DNA from: Verrucomicrobiota bacterium
Lineage (GTDB): Bacteria; Verrucomicrobiota; Verrucomicrobiia; Chthoniobacterales; JAFAMB01
Direction: 5' to 3'
Length of the DNA stretch: 56,402 nt
Assembly (NCBI GenBank): GCA_019247695.1
Contig: JAFBAP010000078.1
Location: forward strand, 1-56,402
A program made the position numbers and the translations under genes. Of this stretch, positions 49,857 through 56,402 are shown in pieces; positions within the stretch are counted from its first letter, which is position 1, and every line of letters begins with the position of its first letter. The notes below the pieces were generated by a model that was given only the letters and a program-made list of their open reading frames with translations, searched no databases and had not been told where the DNA came from.

Positions 49857-50133
49857 CTTAATCTGTGTCAATCTGTGTAATCCGTGGACGTTTTCCCTTT
49901 TCTGCGTTCTCTGCGTGTTTTGCGGATGATTTCCTCTTCCCGCCGTGTTCCGCCGGACGATCGGACCCGTTGATACGACGCCTCCGAACTCCGAATGCCA
50001 AACTCCGAACTCCCTCCTCTTCCCGCCGTGTTCGCCGTGGCTCGCCGTGTTCGCCGTGTGAACTCTTACGTGGTGCCCGCCACACCCGCTGCGGCCGCCG
50101 CGTGACCGTGTGAACTCTTACGTTGTGCCCGCC
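49857..50133. repeat. Composite repeat copy upstream of argG
   Basis: From 49857 the word series TTAATCTGTGTCAATCTGTG, TTTTCTGCGTTCT, CTTCCCGCCGTG, GACGCCTCCGAACTCCGAA repeats in the same order and orientation as at 24821-25010. A 28-base direct repeat at 50054-50081 and 50106-50133 differs at one base. The region 49836-50160 thus has no room for a normal promoter outside the repeat, and argG may be expressed from within it or from tsaB. Confidence 0.8.
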
Positions 50134-50160
50134 GTGTGACCGTGTATTGGTGCAGCCGCC

Positions 50161-51456
50161 ATGAAAATCGTCGTTGCTTATTCCGGAGGGCTCGACACCT
50201 CGGTCATTTTGAAATGGATCAAGCAGGTTTACGACGCGGAAGTCATCGCGTTCTGTGCAGATATCGGCCAGGAGGAGGAACTGGAGGGGCTGGAAGAAAA
50301 AGCGATCAAAACAGGCGCCAGCAAATGTTACATAGATGATCTGCGGGAAGAATTCGCGCGCGACTTCGTTTTTCCCCTTTTTCAGGCATCGGCGCTGTAC
50401 GAGAACCAGTATTATCTTGGAACCAGCATCGCCCGGCCGTTAATCGCCAAGCGCATGGTGGACATCGCGCGCGCTGAAGGTGCCCAGGCCGTGGCCCACG
50501 GGGCAACCGGGAAAGGCAACGACCAGGTGCGCTTTGAGTTGACGGCCGCTGCGCTGGCGCCGGAGATCGAAGTCATTGCCCCATGGCGCCAGGAGCGTTT
50601 CCGCAAGGAGTTCCCCGGCCGCGCCGAGATGATCAGGTATGCCGAGGAACAGGGTATTCCCGTTACGGCGAGCGCCAAAAAGCCGTACTCGATGGATCGC
50701 AACCTCCTGCATATCAGTTATGAAAGCGGGATACTCGAAGACCCATGGATTGACGCCAGCGCCGAGGATCTCCGAGACATGTACCGCCTTACCGTGTCAC
50801 CCGAAGAGGCGCCGGACCGTCCGGAATACGTGGAGCTGGAATTCGAGCGCGGCATTTGCACGGCGCTGGGTCATGAAAACCTGTCCCGGTTGCTGCACGA
50901 TCTCGGCTACCCGGGCGAGCTGCCCGGCAGCCAGCAGGAGCGGGTCCGGTTATCGCCCCTTTGGGTTATGCGGGTGTTGAACCTGCTCGGCGGCCGCAAC
51001 GGCATCGGCCGCGTGGACATGGTCGAGGATCGCTTTGTGGGCATGAAGAGCCGCGGAGTCTACGAGACGCCGGGCGGCACGATCTTGTTCTTTGCTCACC
51101 GGCAACTCGAATCGCTGACGATGGATCGCGAGGTGATGCACCTGCGTGACGGTCTCGGGCCGAAGTACGCGGCACTCGTCTACAATGGATTTTGGTTTGC
51201 GCCGGAACGTGAAGCCATTCAAGCGCTGGTCACCGAATCGCAAAAACACGTCACCGGCCTGGCTCGGGTAAAACTCTACAAAGGCAACGCGATCGCCGCA
51301 GGCCGCACCTCGCCGGTGAGCCTGTACAATCCGCAGATTGCCACGATGGAAGCGGATCCGACCCAGGCGTACAATCAATCCGACGCGACCGGTTTCATCG
51401 CGTTGAACGCGCTGCGGTTGAAAGTTGCCACCCGCGTGCACCGCCACACGGCGTAA
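50161..51456 (+). CDS. argG: ArgG, argininosuccinate synthase
   Basis: ArgG condenses citrulline and aspartate with ATP, the second-last step of arginine synthesis. The 431-residue protein starts with [16 protein letters not shown] (the PP-loop), has [31 protein letters not shown], and [13 protein letters not shown], all diagnostic. Length and motifs are normal. Repeats flank it: the composite repeat ends 28 bases before the start, and an inverted repeat begins two bases after the stop. No other arginine gene is adjacent. Confidence 0.95.
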   Translation: MKIVVAYSGGLDTSVILKWIKQVYDAEVIAFCADIGQEEELEGLEEKAIKTGASKCYIDDLREEFARDFVFPLFQASALYENQYYLGTSIARPLIAKRMVDIARAEGAQAVAHGATGKGNDQVRFELTAAALAPEIEVIAPWRQERFRKEFPGRAEMIRYAEEQGIPVTASAKKPYSMDRNLLHISYESGILEDPWIDASAEDLRDMYRLTVSPEEAPDRPEYVELEFERGICTALGHENLSRLLHDLGYPGELPGSQQERVRLSPLWVMRVLNLLGGRNGIGRVDMVEDRFVGMKSRGVYETPGGTILFFAHRQLESLTMDREVMHLRDGLGPKYAALVYNGFWFAPEREAIQALVTESQKHVTGLARVKLYKGNAIAAGRTSPVSLYNPQIATMEADPTQAYNQSDATGFIALNALRLKVATRVHRHTA

Positions 51457-51457
51457 G

Positions 51458-51703
51458 AATGCCACAAAGGGAAGAGGTGCCGGGTGCCGGGTGTCGAGTC
51501 GAATGCCACGAGTGACCGGCATCTCCATCTGTGGCATTCTGCTTACCACGCCGGTGACCTTCCTTGATTCCTTAACCGTGTAACCTCAGGGAGAAGGGCT
51601 CCAAATCAGGGGCTCTTCCATTCGTGGCATCGCACCCGGCACCCGCTCTTCGTTACCCGTTACCCGGCACCCGACACCCGACACCTCTTCCCTTTGTGGC
51701 ATT
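51458..51703. repeat. Inverted repeat between argG and the ketosynthase gene
   Basis: Bases 51458-51479 are the exact reverse complement of 51682-51703 (22 bases). Further in, the arms continue with GGTGCCGGGTG/GGTGTCGGGTG words with a few differences, and a second pair (GAATGCCACGAG near 51501, CTCC-ATTCGTGGCAT near 51618) is also inverted. CGTTACCCGTTACCCGGCAC at 51651-51670 matches the word at 18553-18612. The left arm begins two bases after the argG stop and the right arm ends 17 bases from the ketosynthase stop. No gene is visible. Confidence 0.85.
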
Positions 51704-51720
51704 TTCTGCCGTGGCATTTG

Positions 51721-52953
51721 CTAGACCCGCTTGTAAACCACGCAGGAGTTGATCCCGCCGAATCCGAAGGCGTTGCTCAGGATGTAAGTGAGCGGCTTTT
51801 CGCGCGGTTGGTTCGGAACGACGTCAAGGTCACAGGCGGGGTCGACTTCCTCATAGTTTAACGTCGGGGGCACAAAGTCACGCTCGAGGGCCAGCGCGCA
51901 AATGATCCCCTCGATGGCGGCACTCGCTCCGAGCGGATGCCCATAGTACGCTTTGGTGCCGCTGATCATTAACCGGCGCGCGTGTTCGCCGAAGACCGCC
52001 TTCACGCAGAAACATTCATTCGCATCGTTTAACTGCGTCGAACTGGCATGGCCGTTGATGTAATCGATCTGTTCGGGATGCACCCGGGCCGAAGCCAGTG
52101 CGTCGACCATGGCTTGGATGCATGATTCACCGGTTGGCAGGGGCGTCGTCATGTGAAACGCATCATTATTGAGGCTGTAACCGATGACCTCAGCGTAAAT
52201 GTGCGCGCCGCGCGCCCTGGCATGCTCGTATTCCTCCAGCACCAGGCTTGCCGCACCCTCGCCCATGACGAAGCCATCGCGCCGCTTGTCGAACGGGCGG
52301 CACGCCGAACTCGGGTCTGCACTGCGGCTCATCGTCCGGATAAAGGCAAATGCGCCGAAGGTAAGGGGGCTCAGCGGCGCCTCTGCCGCTCCTGCCACCA
52401 TGACGTCCGCCCAACCATCCCGGATATAGCGCAAGGCTTCGCCGATTGCCACGTTGCCGCTTGCGCAGCTGTTCGAGTTTGTGGTGCCCACGCCGCGCAG
52501 GCCGAACTCGATCGCCGCGTTACAGTGAGCTGATCCGCCGAACACCTGGAGCGCCAACGTCTGGTGCACCGATTTCGGGCCCCCTTTCACAAACGCCTTG
52601 TGCTGGCTTTCCGCATTGGCCACCCCGCCGAGGGCCGTCCCGAAACTGACGCCGACGCGAGGCTGGGGATCGCCGGTTGAGTAGTTCAGCCCGGCGTCTT
52701 GCAGGGCCAAGGCCACGGAGCCGACCGCAAACTGCGCGTATCGGTCCAGGCGCTTGAGGCGGTGCGGCGGGAAGTAACGTTCGGGGAACCAATCTTTAAC
52801 TTCGCTCGCGCTGCGGGCGTTGAAGATAGCCGCATCAAAATAGGTTACGGGCCCGATTCCCGTGCGGGCCGCCTGGAGACCCTCCCAAAACGCATTTTTC
52901 CCAATTCCGATCGAGGTTATGGGGCCCAGGCCGGTTATGACGACTCGTCTCAT
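51721..52953 (-). CDS. Beta-ketoacyl synthase (FabF-like, variant active site)
   Basis: This thiolase-fold condensing enzyme has 410 residues. The catalytic triad is present but in altered surroundings: cysteine in NSNSCASGN (usual TACAS-type), the first histidine in NGHASSTQLND (usual NAHGTST) and the second in TKAYYGHPLGAS. These changes suggest a role other than ordinary fatty acid elongation, for example a special lipid or polyketide. ATG 52953 overlaps the stop of the SRPBCC gene (ATGA), so both are translated together. No acyl-carrier protein gene is near. Confidence 0.88.
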   Translation of the reverse strand: MRRVVITGLGPITSIGIGKNAFWEGLQAARTGIGPVTYFDAAIFNARSASEVKDWFPERYFPPHRLKRLDRYAQFAVGSVALALQDAGLNYSTGDPQPRVGVSFGTALGGVANAESQHKAFVKGGPKSVHQTLALQVFGGSAHCNAAIEFGLRGVGTTNSNSCASGNVAIGEALRYIRDGWADVMVAGAAEAPLSPLTFGAFAFIRTMSRSADPSSACRPFDKRRDGFVMGEGAASLVLEEYEHARARGAHIYAEVIGYSLNNDAFHMTTPLPTGESCIQAMVDALASARVHPEQIDYINGHASSTQLNDANECFCVKAVFGEHARRLMISGTKAYYGHPLGASAAIEGIICALALERDFVPPTLNYEEVDPACDLDVVPNQPREKPLTYILSNAFGFGGINSCVVYKRV

Positions 52954-53387
52954 TTTGTCTCCAGGTAAGCCTTCATGCAAGCGAGGGTCCGGCTCGCAAC
53001 GGGTCCGATAAAAAATCCACCGATAATCGGTTCAGCAACAGGCGCCAGTGCCGGAATTCGGAAATGCAGATCGTGCAGAATCGTCACCAGCACCCCCCGC
53101 TCCTGTTCCTCGAAAGTCCAGACGACCTCCATCCCTTTGGTCCAGGCTTTCAGATGCCGGAACCGGACCTGCCCGGCCCGCCGGTCAATGATCTGCTCCG
53201 AGACCCAGGAAATCGGCAAACCGTTCCGTTTTGCTGCCATCTTCACCACATTTCGTTCCGGACCGCGCTCATAGTAGTGGATGTACCGGTAATGAGGCAG
53301 AAACCGGGGCCAGGCTTCCAGGTTGGCGGCGGTTTCGAACACCCGTTCCTTGGAAGCGTGCATGATGATGGAATTGGACTGGTGCAT
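52950..53387 (-). CDS. SRPBCC/polyketide cyclase-like protein
   Basis: The 145-residue protein has the helix-grip fold pattern of the SRPBCC superfamily: IIMHASKERVFETAANLEAWPRFL at the start, a beta-rich centre, and a long C-terminal helix (MKAYLETK). Such proteins bind hydrophobic ligands; some cyclise or dehydrate polyketides. Its coupling with a ketosynthase gene supports a biosynthetic role. The gene starts six bases after the stop of the reductase gene. The catalytic residues of any one family are not clear. Confidence 0.82.
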   Translation of the reverse strand: MHQSNSIIMHASKERVFETAANLEAWPRFLPHYRYIHYYERGPERNVVKMAAKRNGLPISWVSEQIIDRRAGQVRFRHLKAWTKGMEVVWTFEEQERGVLVTILHDLHFRIPALAPVAEPIIGGFFIGPVASRTLACMKAYLETK

Positions 53388-53393
53388 TTCGTA

Positions 53394-54068
53394 TTATCGG
53401 TCTCGCCGGTAATGCAGATAGGCCTCGTCTCCATGGACTTCGAGGTTCATCATCCGATACGCGCGGCTTGCTGATAAGAACGCATCAGAAATGCCTAAAA
53501 GTCCCGGTGCATGCTCGCCACCGAATAATTTAGGGACGATGGTGGCATAGATTTCATCGATCAGGTCTCGTTGCGCCAATGCCCGGATCAGCGTCGGTCC
53601 GCCTTCGCAGACAAGTGTCCGCACGCCGTATTCGGCATAGAGAAACGACAATACCTGGTCCGGATCCTGCCAGTCGCGCTCAGACCGGTGCACGCGAACG
53701 TGGTCCGGCCAGGGGACCTCGGTCTCAATCGAACTGCCGGTAAAAAGCAGGATGGGACTGAACTTCTGGCCGAATACCGGCAGATTCAGGTCCAGCTTGC
53801 CCGAACCGGATAGAATCACCCGGAGCGGGTACTCGGTTTGCCCGCGATCCTTACGCTCCCGGCGGAGTTCCGCGTCCGGCATGCCCATCGTCATCCGGTC
53901 TTTTTCCAACGTTCCCCGCCCGACCATGATCGCATCGCCAAGGGAGCGGATTTCCAGGAGGCGCCTTTTGTCGTAAGCGCTGGTGAAAGTGGTCGGGGTA
54001 AAGCTGGCGGTGGAAATTTTGCCGTCAACAGTCAAGGCAAAATTGATCAGGACCTTCGGACGCGGCAT
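53394..54068 (-). CDS. RibD C-terminal/dihydrofolate reductase-like reductase
   Basis: The 224-residue protein shows the RibD_C/DHFR fold: VLINFALTVDGKIS at the start, AIMVGRGTLEKDR, and a late VCEGGPTLIRALAQRDLIDEIY. The fold uses NADPH and reduces pterin or ribosyl-pyrimidine substrates; a riboflavin role is possible but no rib genes are near. In this operon it may serve another reduction. The ATG at 54068 begins eight bases after the isomerase stop. A longer reading to 54101 overlaps the upstream gene and is less likely. Confidence 0.85.
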   Translation of the reverse strand: MPRPKVLINFALTVDGKISTASFTPTTFTSAYDKRRLLEIRSLGDAIMVGRGTLEKDRMTMGMPDAELRRERKDRGQTEYPLRVILSGSGKLDLNLPVFGQKFSPILLFTGSSIETEVPWPDHVRVHRSERDWQDPDQVLSFLYAEYGVRTLVCEGGPTLIRALAQRDLIDEIYATIVPKLFGGEHAPGLLGISDAFLSASRAYRMMNLEVHGDEAYLHYRRDR

Positions 54069-54076
54069 GCGGCAAC

Positions 54077-54994
54077 CTACCGTTGCCCTAAGACGCGCCA
54101 TTTGGCGAGTGCGGCGATGATTTCAGCTGCAGGGAGCCGCGGGCTCATCTCCCAAACGCACAAGGTTTCCGGCGGCAAAATCGCGAACAGCTCCGCCCAG
54201 GGCGTCATCCCCGTGAACGGGGCGAGGTGATCGAGGTCCGGAAAGCGTACATCGTGCACGTGAGCACCGAACAGGCGGGATTTCATCGCCGTGAGCCATT
54301 CCCGGTGATCGATCCAGCCGAGGTTGGCCCGGACCTGGGCATGGCCGAAATCGTGCCAGTAGCCGACTTCCGCAAAGTCAGCTTCACCGAAGAGCGCCGC
54401 GAATTCCCGTTCGCTCGGGACGGTCTCGAGCCCGATTCGATTTTCGATCGCCAGTTTTACGCCGGCGGCCTTTGCGTACTGCGCCAAAGGAACGAGCCAT
54501 TGCCGGACCCGCTCCAGGACGAGGGCTCGTGCGCCTTCGCGCGCTTTAAGCGCTGCGATCTTGGCTTTGACGTAGCCCCGATCCAGATAGTGGCCGCGAC
54601 GGATCAATGCAATCAGCTTGTCGGTGTAAGGCGGCATTGGGACGGAACCGAGGTGCAGCACCACGTACCGGGCGCGCAGGGTGGCCGCCCAATCGATGGT
54701 TTGCCGGGTGTACCGTGCCGCCCGCTCGCGTTCCTCGGGCCGGTGCGAAGTGCATTGGTAGCAGTCCGGGTCAGCCCGGAGAATTTGCACCGGTAACGGA
54801 CAGAAGTTGTGGAGGCTGGTTACTTCCAGTTCGTGCCTGCCAAGGTAATCGACGATACCGTCCCATAACGACAGCCGGACGCCATGCCCGAGTTCCACCC
54901 GGTGAAAGCCCAGGCCGGCAATCTCGGCGAGCATCTGCTCGCCCCGGGTGTGGCGTCCGGAATTCCAGCAGGTTGAAAAAGCCGGTTCGTTCAC
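54077..54994 (-). CDS. Sugar phosphate isomerase/epimerase-like TIM-barrel protein
   Basis: The 305-residue product has the xylose isomerase-like TIM-barrel pattern: EIAGLGFHRVELGHG, VTSLHNFCPL, YVVLHLGSVP, LAIENRIG, WHDFGHAQV and the late AHVHDV and VWEMSP. The glutamates and histidines that bind a metal in this superfamily are present. The substrate cannot be told. GTG 54994 is used because the longer reading begins with a Pro/Arg segment unlike the family. The gene lies 136 bases after the phosphorylase stop and leads into the reductase. Confidence 0.82.
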   Translation of the reverse strand: MNEPAFSTCWNSGRHTRGEQMLAEIAGLGFHRVELGHGVRLSLWDGIVDYLGRHELEVTSLHNFCPLPVQILRADPDCYQCTSHRPEERERAARYTRQTIDWAATLRARYVVLHLGSVPMPPYTDKLIALIRRGHYLDRGYVKAKIAALKAREGARALVLERVRQWLVPLAQYAKAAGVKLAIENRIGLETVPSEREFAALFGEADFAEVGYWHDFGHAQVRANLGWIDHREWLTAMKSRLFGAHVHDVRFPDLDHLAPFTGMTPWAELFAILPPETLCVWEMSPRLPAAEIIAALAKWRVLGQR

Positions 54995-55130
54995 CTGCGC
55001 ACCGATACGAGCAGGGCTGGAACCGGGGCAGAGCACCCAAACGAGCGTCCTCCGGCCAGCCGGATGCGCCGCGCGGTGCATCGTCTGCCTGGTCGGGGCC
55101 GCATCGTCCGCCTCGTAATAGGTGCGTTGC

Positions 55131-56402
55131 TCAACTTGCCCAGGTCACCAAGCGCATCTCGTGTTCCTGGTTAAGGTGCGGATGAGTAGGGACCACCCGC
55201 ACGTTAAGCCCGTAGCTGCCGCTTTCCGAAGCCGAAATGGCGCCCCGGAAACAGTAGACACCGTTGCCGTTGGCCTTCTCCACCTCGGTCAGGTCCACCG
55301 TGTAGGGGTTCCGCAGGATACCGTGATCCGTCTCCCCGATGTAGGCCTGGACCCTGACGTGAGCCGGGCTGACCGGGCCGAGGTAAACGCGCGCGTTCAC
55401 CTTCAGGGTGTCGCCCACCATCATGGCGGCGCCGTTCTCACTGGTGTCGACCGATTCAATGCGGATCTTGGACCAGTCGACCCGAGTGGCATGCTTCCAT
55501 TCGGCCAGCTCCACCGCGGCCCGGCACTTGCCTGCACTCAGGGCCTGGAATGCCGCCGCCGCAGGTTCATAGAGCCGTTCATTGTACTCCGTCACCATCC
55601 GGTGCGTGTTAAACACCGGCGTCACGCTGCGGATCGACTCGCGCATCAGCTGGATCCAGGCAATCGGCAGGCGTCCATCCGGTTTGGCGTAATAGAGCGG
55701 GATGATCTGGTTCTCGAGGATGTTGAAGAGGCTGTCCACGTCAACCGCGGTCTGGAAATCGTCGGGACCGCCGGTGATTTCCGGCCCGATCGGCCAACCG
55801 TTCTTCCCGTTGTAGCCTTCGCACCACCAGCCGTCCAGAACGCTGAAGTTCAGGCCCCCGTTGGGAGGCAACTTCATGCCGCTGGTGCCGCTGGCCTCAA
55901 GGGGACGCAACGGGTTGTTGAGCCAGAGGTCGACGCCTTGGTAGAGGCGGCGCCCGATGTAGGTGTCGTAATCTTCGACGAAGACCACCGCATGCTCCAG
56001 GCCGGCCTCCCGCGACGCCTGGTAAACCTCCTGGATGAACCGTTTACCCGGCTCATCTTTCGGGTGCGCCTTGCCGGCAAAAACAAATTGCACGGGCCGC
56101 TCTTCGTTCTGGACGAGTCGAAGCAGGCGTTCCTTGTTCGTGAAAAGCAGGTTGCCGCGCTTGTAGGTGGCAAAACGCCTGGCGAACCCGATCGTCAGGA
56201 CTTCGGGGTTGAGGATGCTGTTGATCCGGCGCAACTGCTCCGGCGACTCACCATGACGCGCGCGCTGTATTCGAAGCCGTTTGCGCACGAATTCGATCAG
56301 CCGCTGTTTGAGCCCCTGGTGCGTTTCCCACAATACCTCGTCGGGAATATCGATGACCCGGCGCCAGTACTCCGGGTCGGTGAGGTGTTCGTCCCAGTCA
56401 GG
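55131..56402 (-). CDS. Alpha-glucan phosphorylase, GlgP-like (5' partial)
   Basis: This PLP enzyme releases glucose 1-phosphate from alpha-glucans such as glycogen. The visible 423 residues are the C-terminal half of an alpha-glucan family phosphorylase: GFARRFATYKRGNLL, FAGKAHPKDEPGK, LWLNNPLRPLEASGTSGMK with the PLP-binding lysine, and NGGLNFSVLDGWW, followed by an extra beta domain. The frame stays open to the window end (reading ...DEHLTDPEYWRRVIDIPDEV before TTG 56333), so that TTG is internal and the start is outside. The short type of about 700-850 residues is likely. It may be the first gene of the minus-strand operon or stand alone. Confidence 0.9.
   Translation of the reverse strand, partial: PDWDEHLTDPEYWRRVIDIPDEVLWETHQGLKQRLIEFVRKRLRIQRARHGESPEQLRRINSILNPEVLTIGFARRFATYKRGNLLFTNKERLLRLVQNEERPVQFVFAGKAHPKDEPGKRFIQEVYQASREAGLEHAVVFVEDYDTYIGRRLYQGVDLWLNNPLRPLEASGTSGMKLPPNGGLNFSVLDGWWCEGYNGKNGWPIGPEITGGPDDFQTAVDVDSLFNILENQIIPLYYAKPDGRLPIAWIQLMRESIRSVTPVFNTHRMVTEYNERLYEPAAAAFQALSAGKCRAAVELAEWKHATRVDWSKIRIESVDTSENGAAMMVGDTLKVNARVYLGPVSPAHVRVQAYIGETDHGILRNPYTVDLTEVEKANGNGVYCFRGAISASESGSYGLNVRVVPTHPHLNQEHEMRLVTWAS

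Noticed and set aside
53394-54068. Riboflavin-operon ribD
   Set aside because: Only the reductase-type domain is present; there is no deaminase domain and no other rib gene, so a specific riboflavin role is not supported.
1-56402. tRNA or rRNA genes
   Set aside because: Reading the intergenic stretches for T-loop and acceptor patterns gave no cloverleaf; a covariance-model search would be decisive.

Overview
The window reads as a chromosomal segment of a GC-rich, Gram-negative-type bacterium, most likely a member of the Verrucomicrobiota. The reasons are a meso-diaminopimelate type murein ligase set, a division and cell-wall (dcw) cluster with a MurC-MurB fusion, a PEP-CTERM protein, and a gene for nitrate uptake next to a phosphatase/kinase fusion. 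The phylum is an inference from gene content, not from a marker phylogeny. I saw no convincing rRNA, tRNA, CRISPR array, transposase or integrase.

Layout. 1-15013 (+): a compact dcw operon, murE (cut by the window edge), murF, mraY, murD, a LysM membrane protein, ftsW, murG, murC-murB, ddl, ftsQ, ftsA, ftsZ, mostly joined by short overlaps. 15067-18030: a hairpin, a Fur-family regulator, a Bax-inhibitor-1-like membrane protein, and a sigma-70 factor with its own terminator and an AT-rich leader. 18031-25430: a PRC-barrel protein, then on the minus strand larC-larE-larB (nickel-pincer nucleotide synthesis) running into a Tat-exported aldo/keto reductase and an HpnB-like glycosyltransferase; then a PEP-CTERM protein and a VOC protein separated by a composite repeat. 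25556-28658 (-): transglutaminase-like protein, M20 amidohydrolase and an unrecognised protein. 28913-38750 (+): a DEAD-box helicase, a membrane PAS histidine kinase with a hybrid kinase/response regulator, and a NarK transporter followed by a PP2C/Ser-Thr kinase fusion. 38857-44866: a secreted amidase, small secreted proteins, a quinone oxidoreductase, an MgtC-type protein, and a membrane-anchored coiled-coil protein ending in a phage tail-collar domain. 45128-45712: a structured leader, a short ORF and a single-domain response regulator. 45799-49835: YfcE-like phosphodiesterase and Dtd (-), then CPBP protease, ThiL, TsaE and TsaB (+). 50161-51456: argG, with repeat clusters on both sides. 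51721-56402 (-): ketosynthase, SRPBCC protein, RibD-C-type reductase, TIM-barrel isomerase and the 3' part of an alpha-glucan phosphorylase.

How it fits together. The left part makes the murein precursor (MurC, MurB, MurD, MurE, MurF, Ddl), carries it to the membrane (MraY, MurG) and places it at the septum (FtsW, FtsQ, FtsA, FtsZ). The rest is a mixture of tRNA quality and modification genes, envelope proteins, signalling proteins and small operons of unclear product.

Most worth a second look: (1) FtsZ with a changed catalytic T7 loop; (2) a membrane-anchored 22-residue-repeat protein with a tail-collar head outside any prophage; (3) a response regulator whose only good start signal lies in another frame, upstream of an A AAG GGG slip site and downstream of two abutting hairpins; (4) a family of modular intergenic repeats, one a perfect 73-bp inverted repeat, that sit against stop codons and have entered the end of tsaB; (5) the four-gene ketosynthase operon; (6) larCEB without larA.
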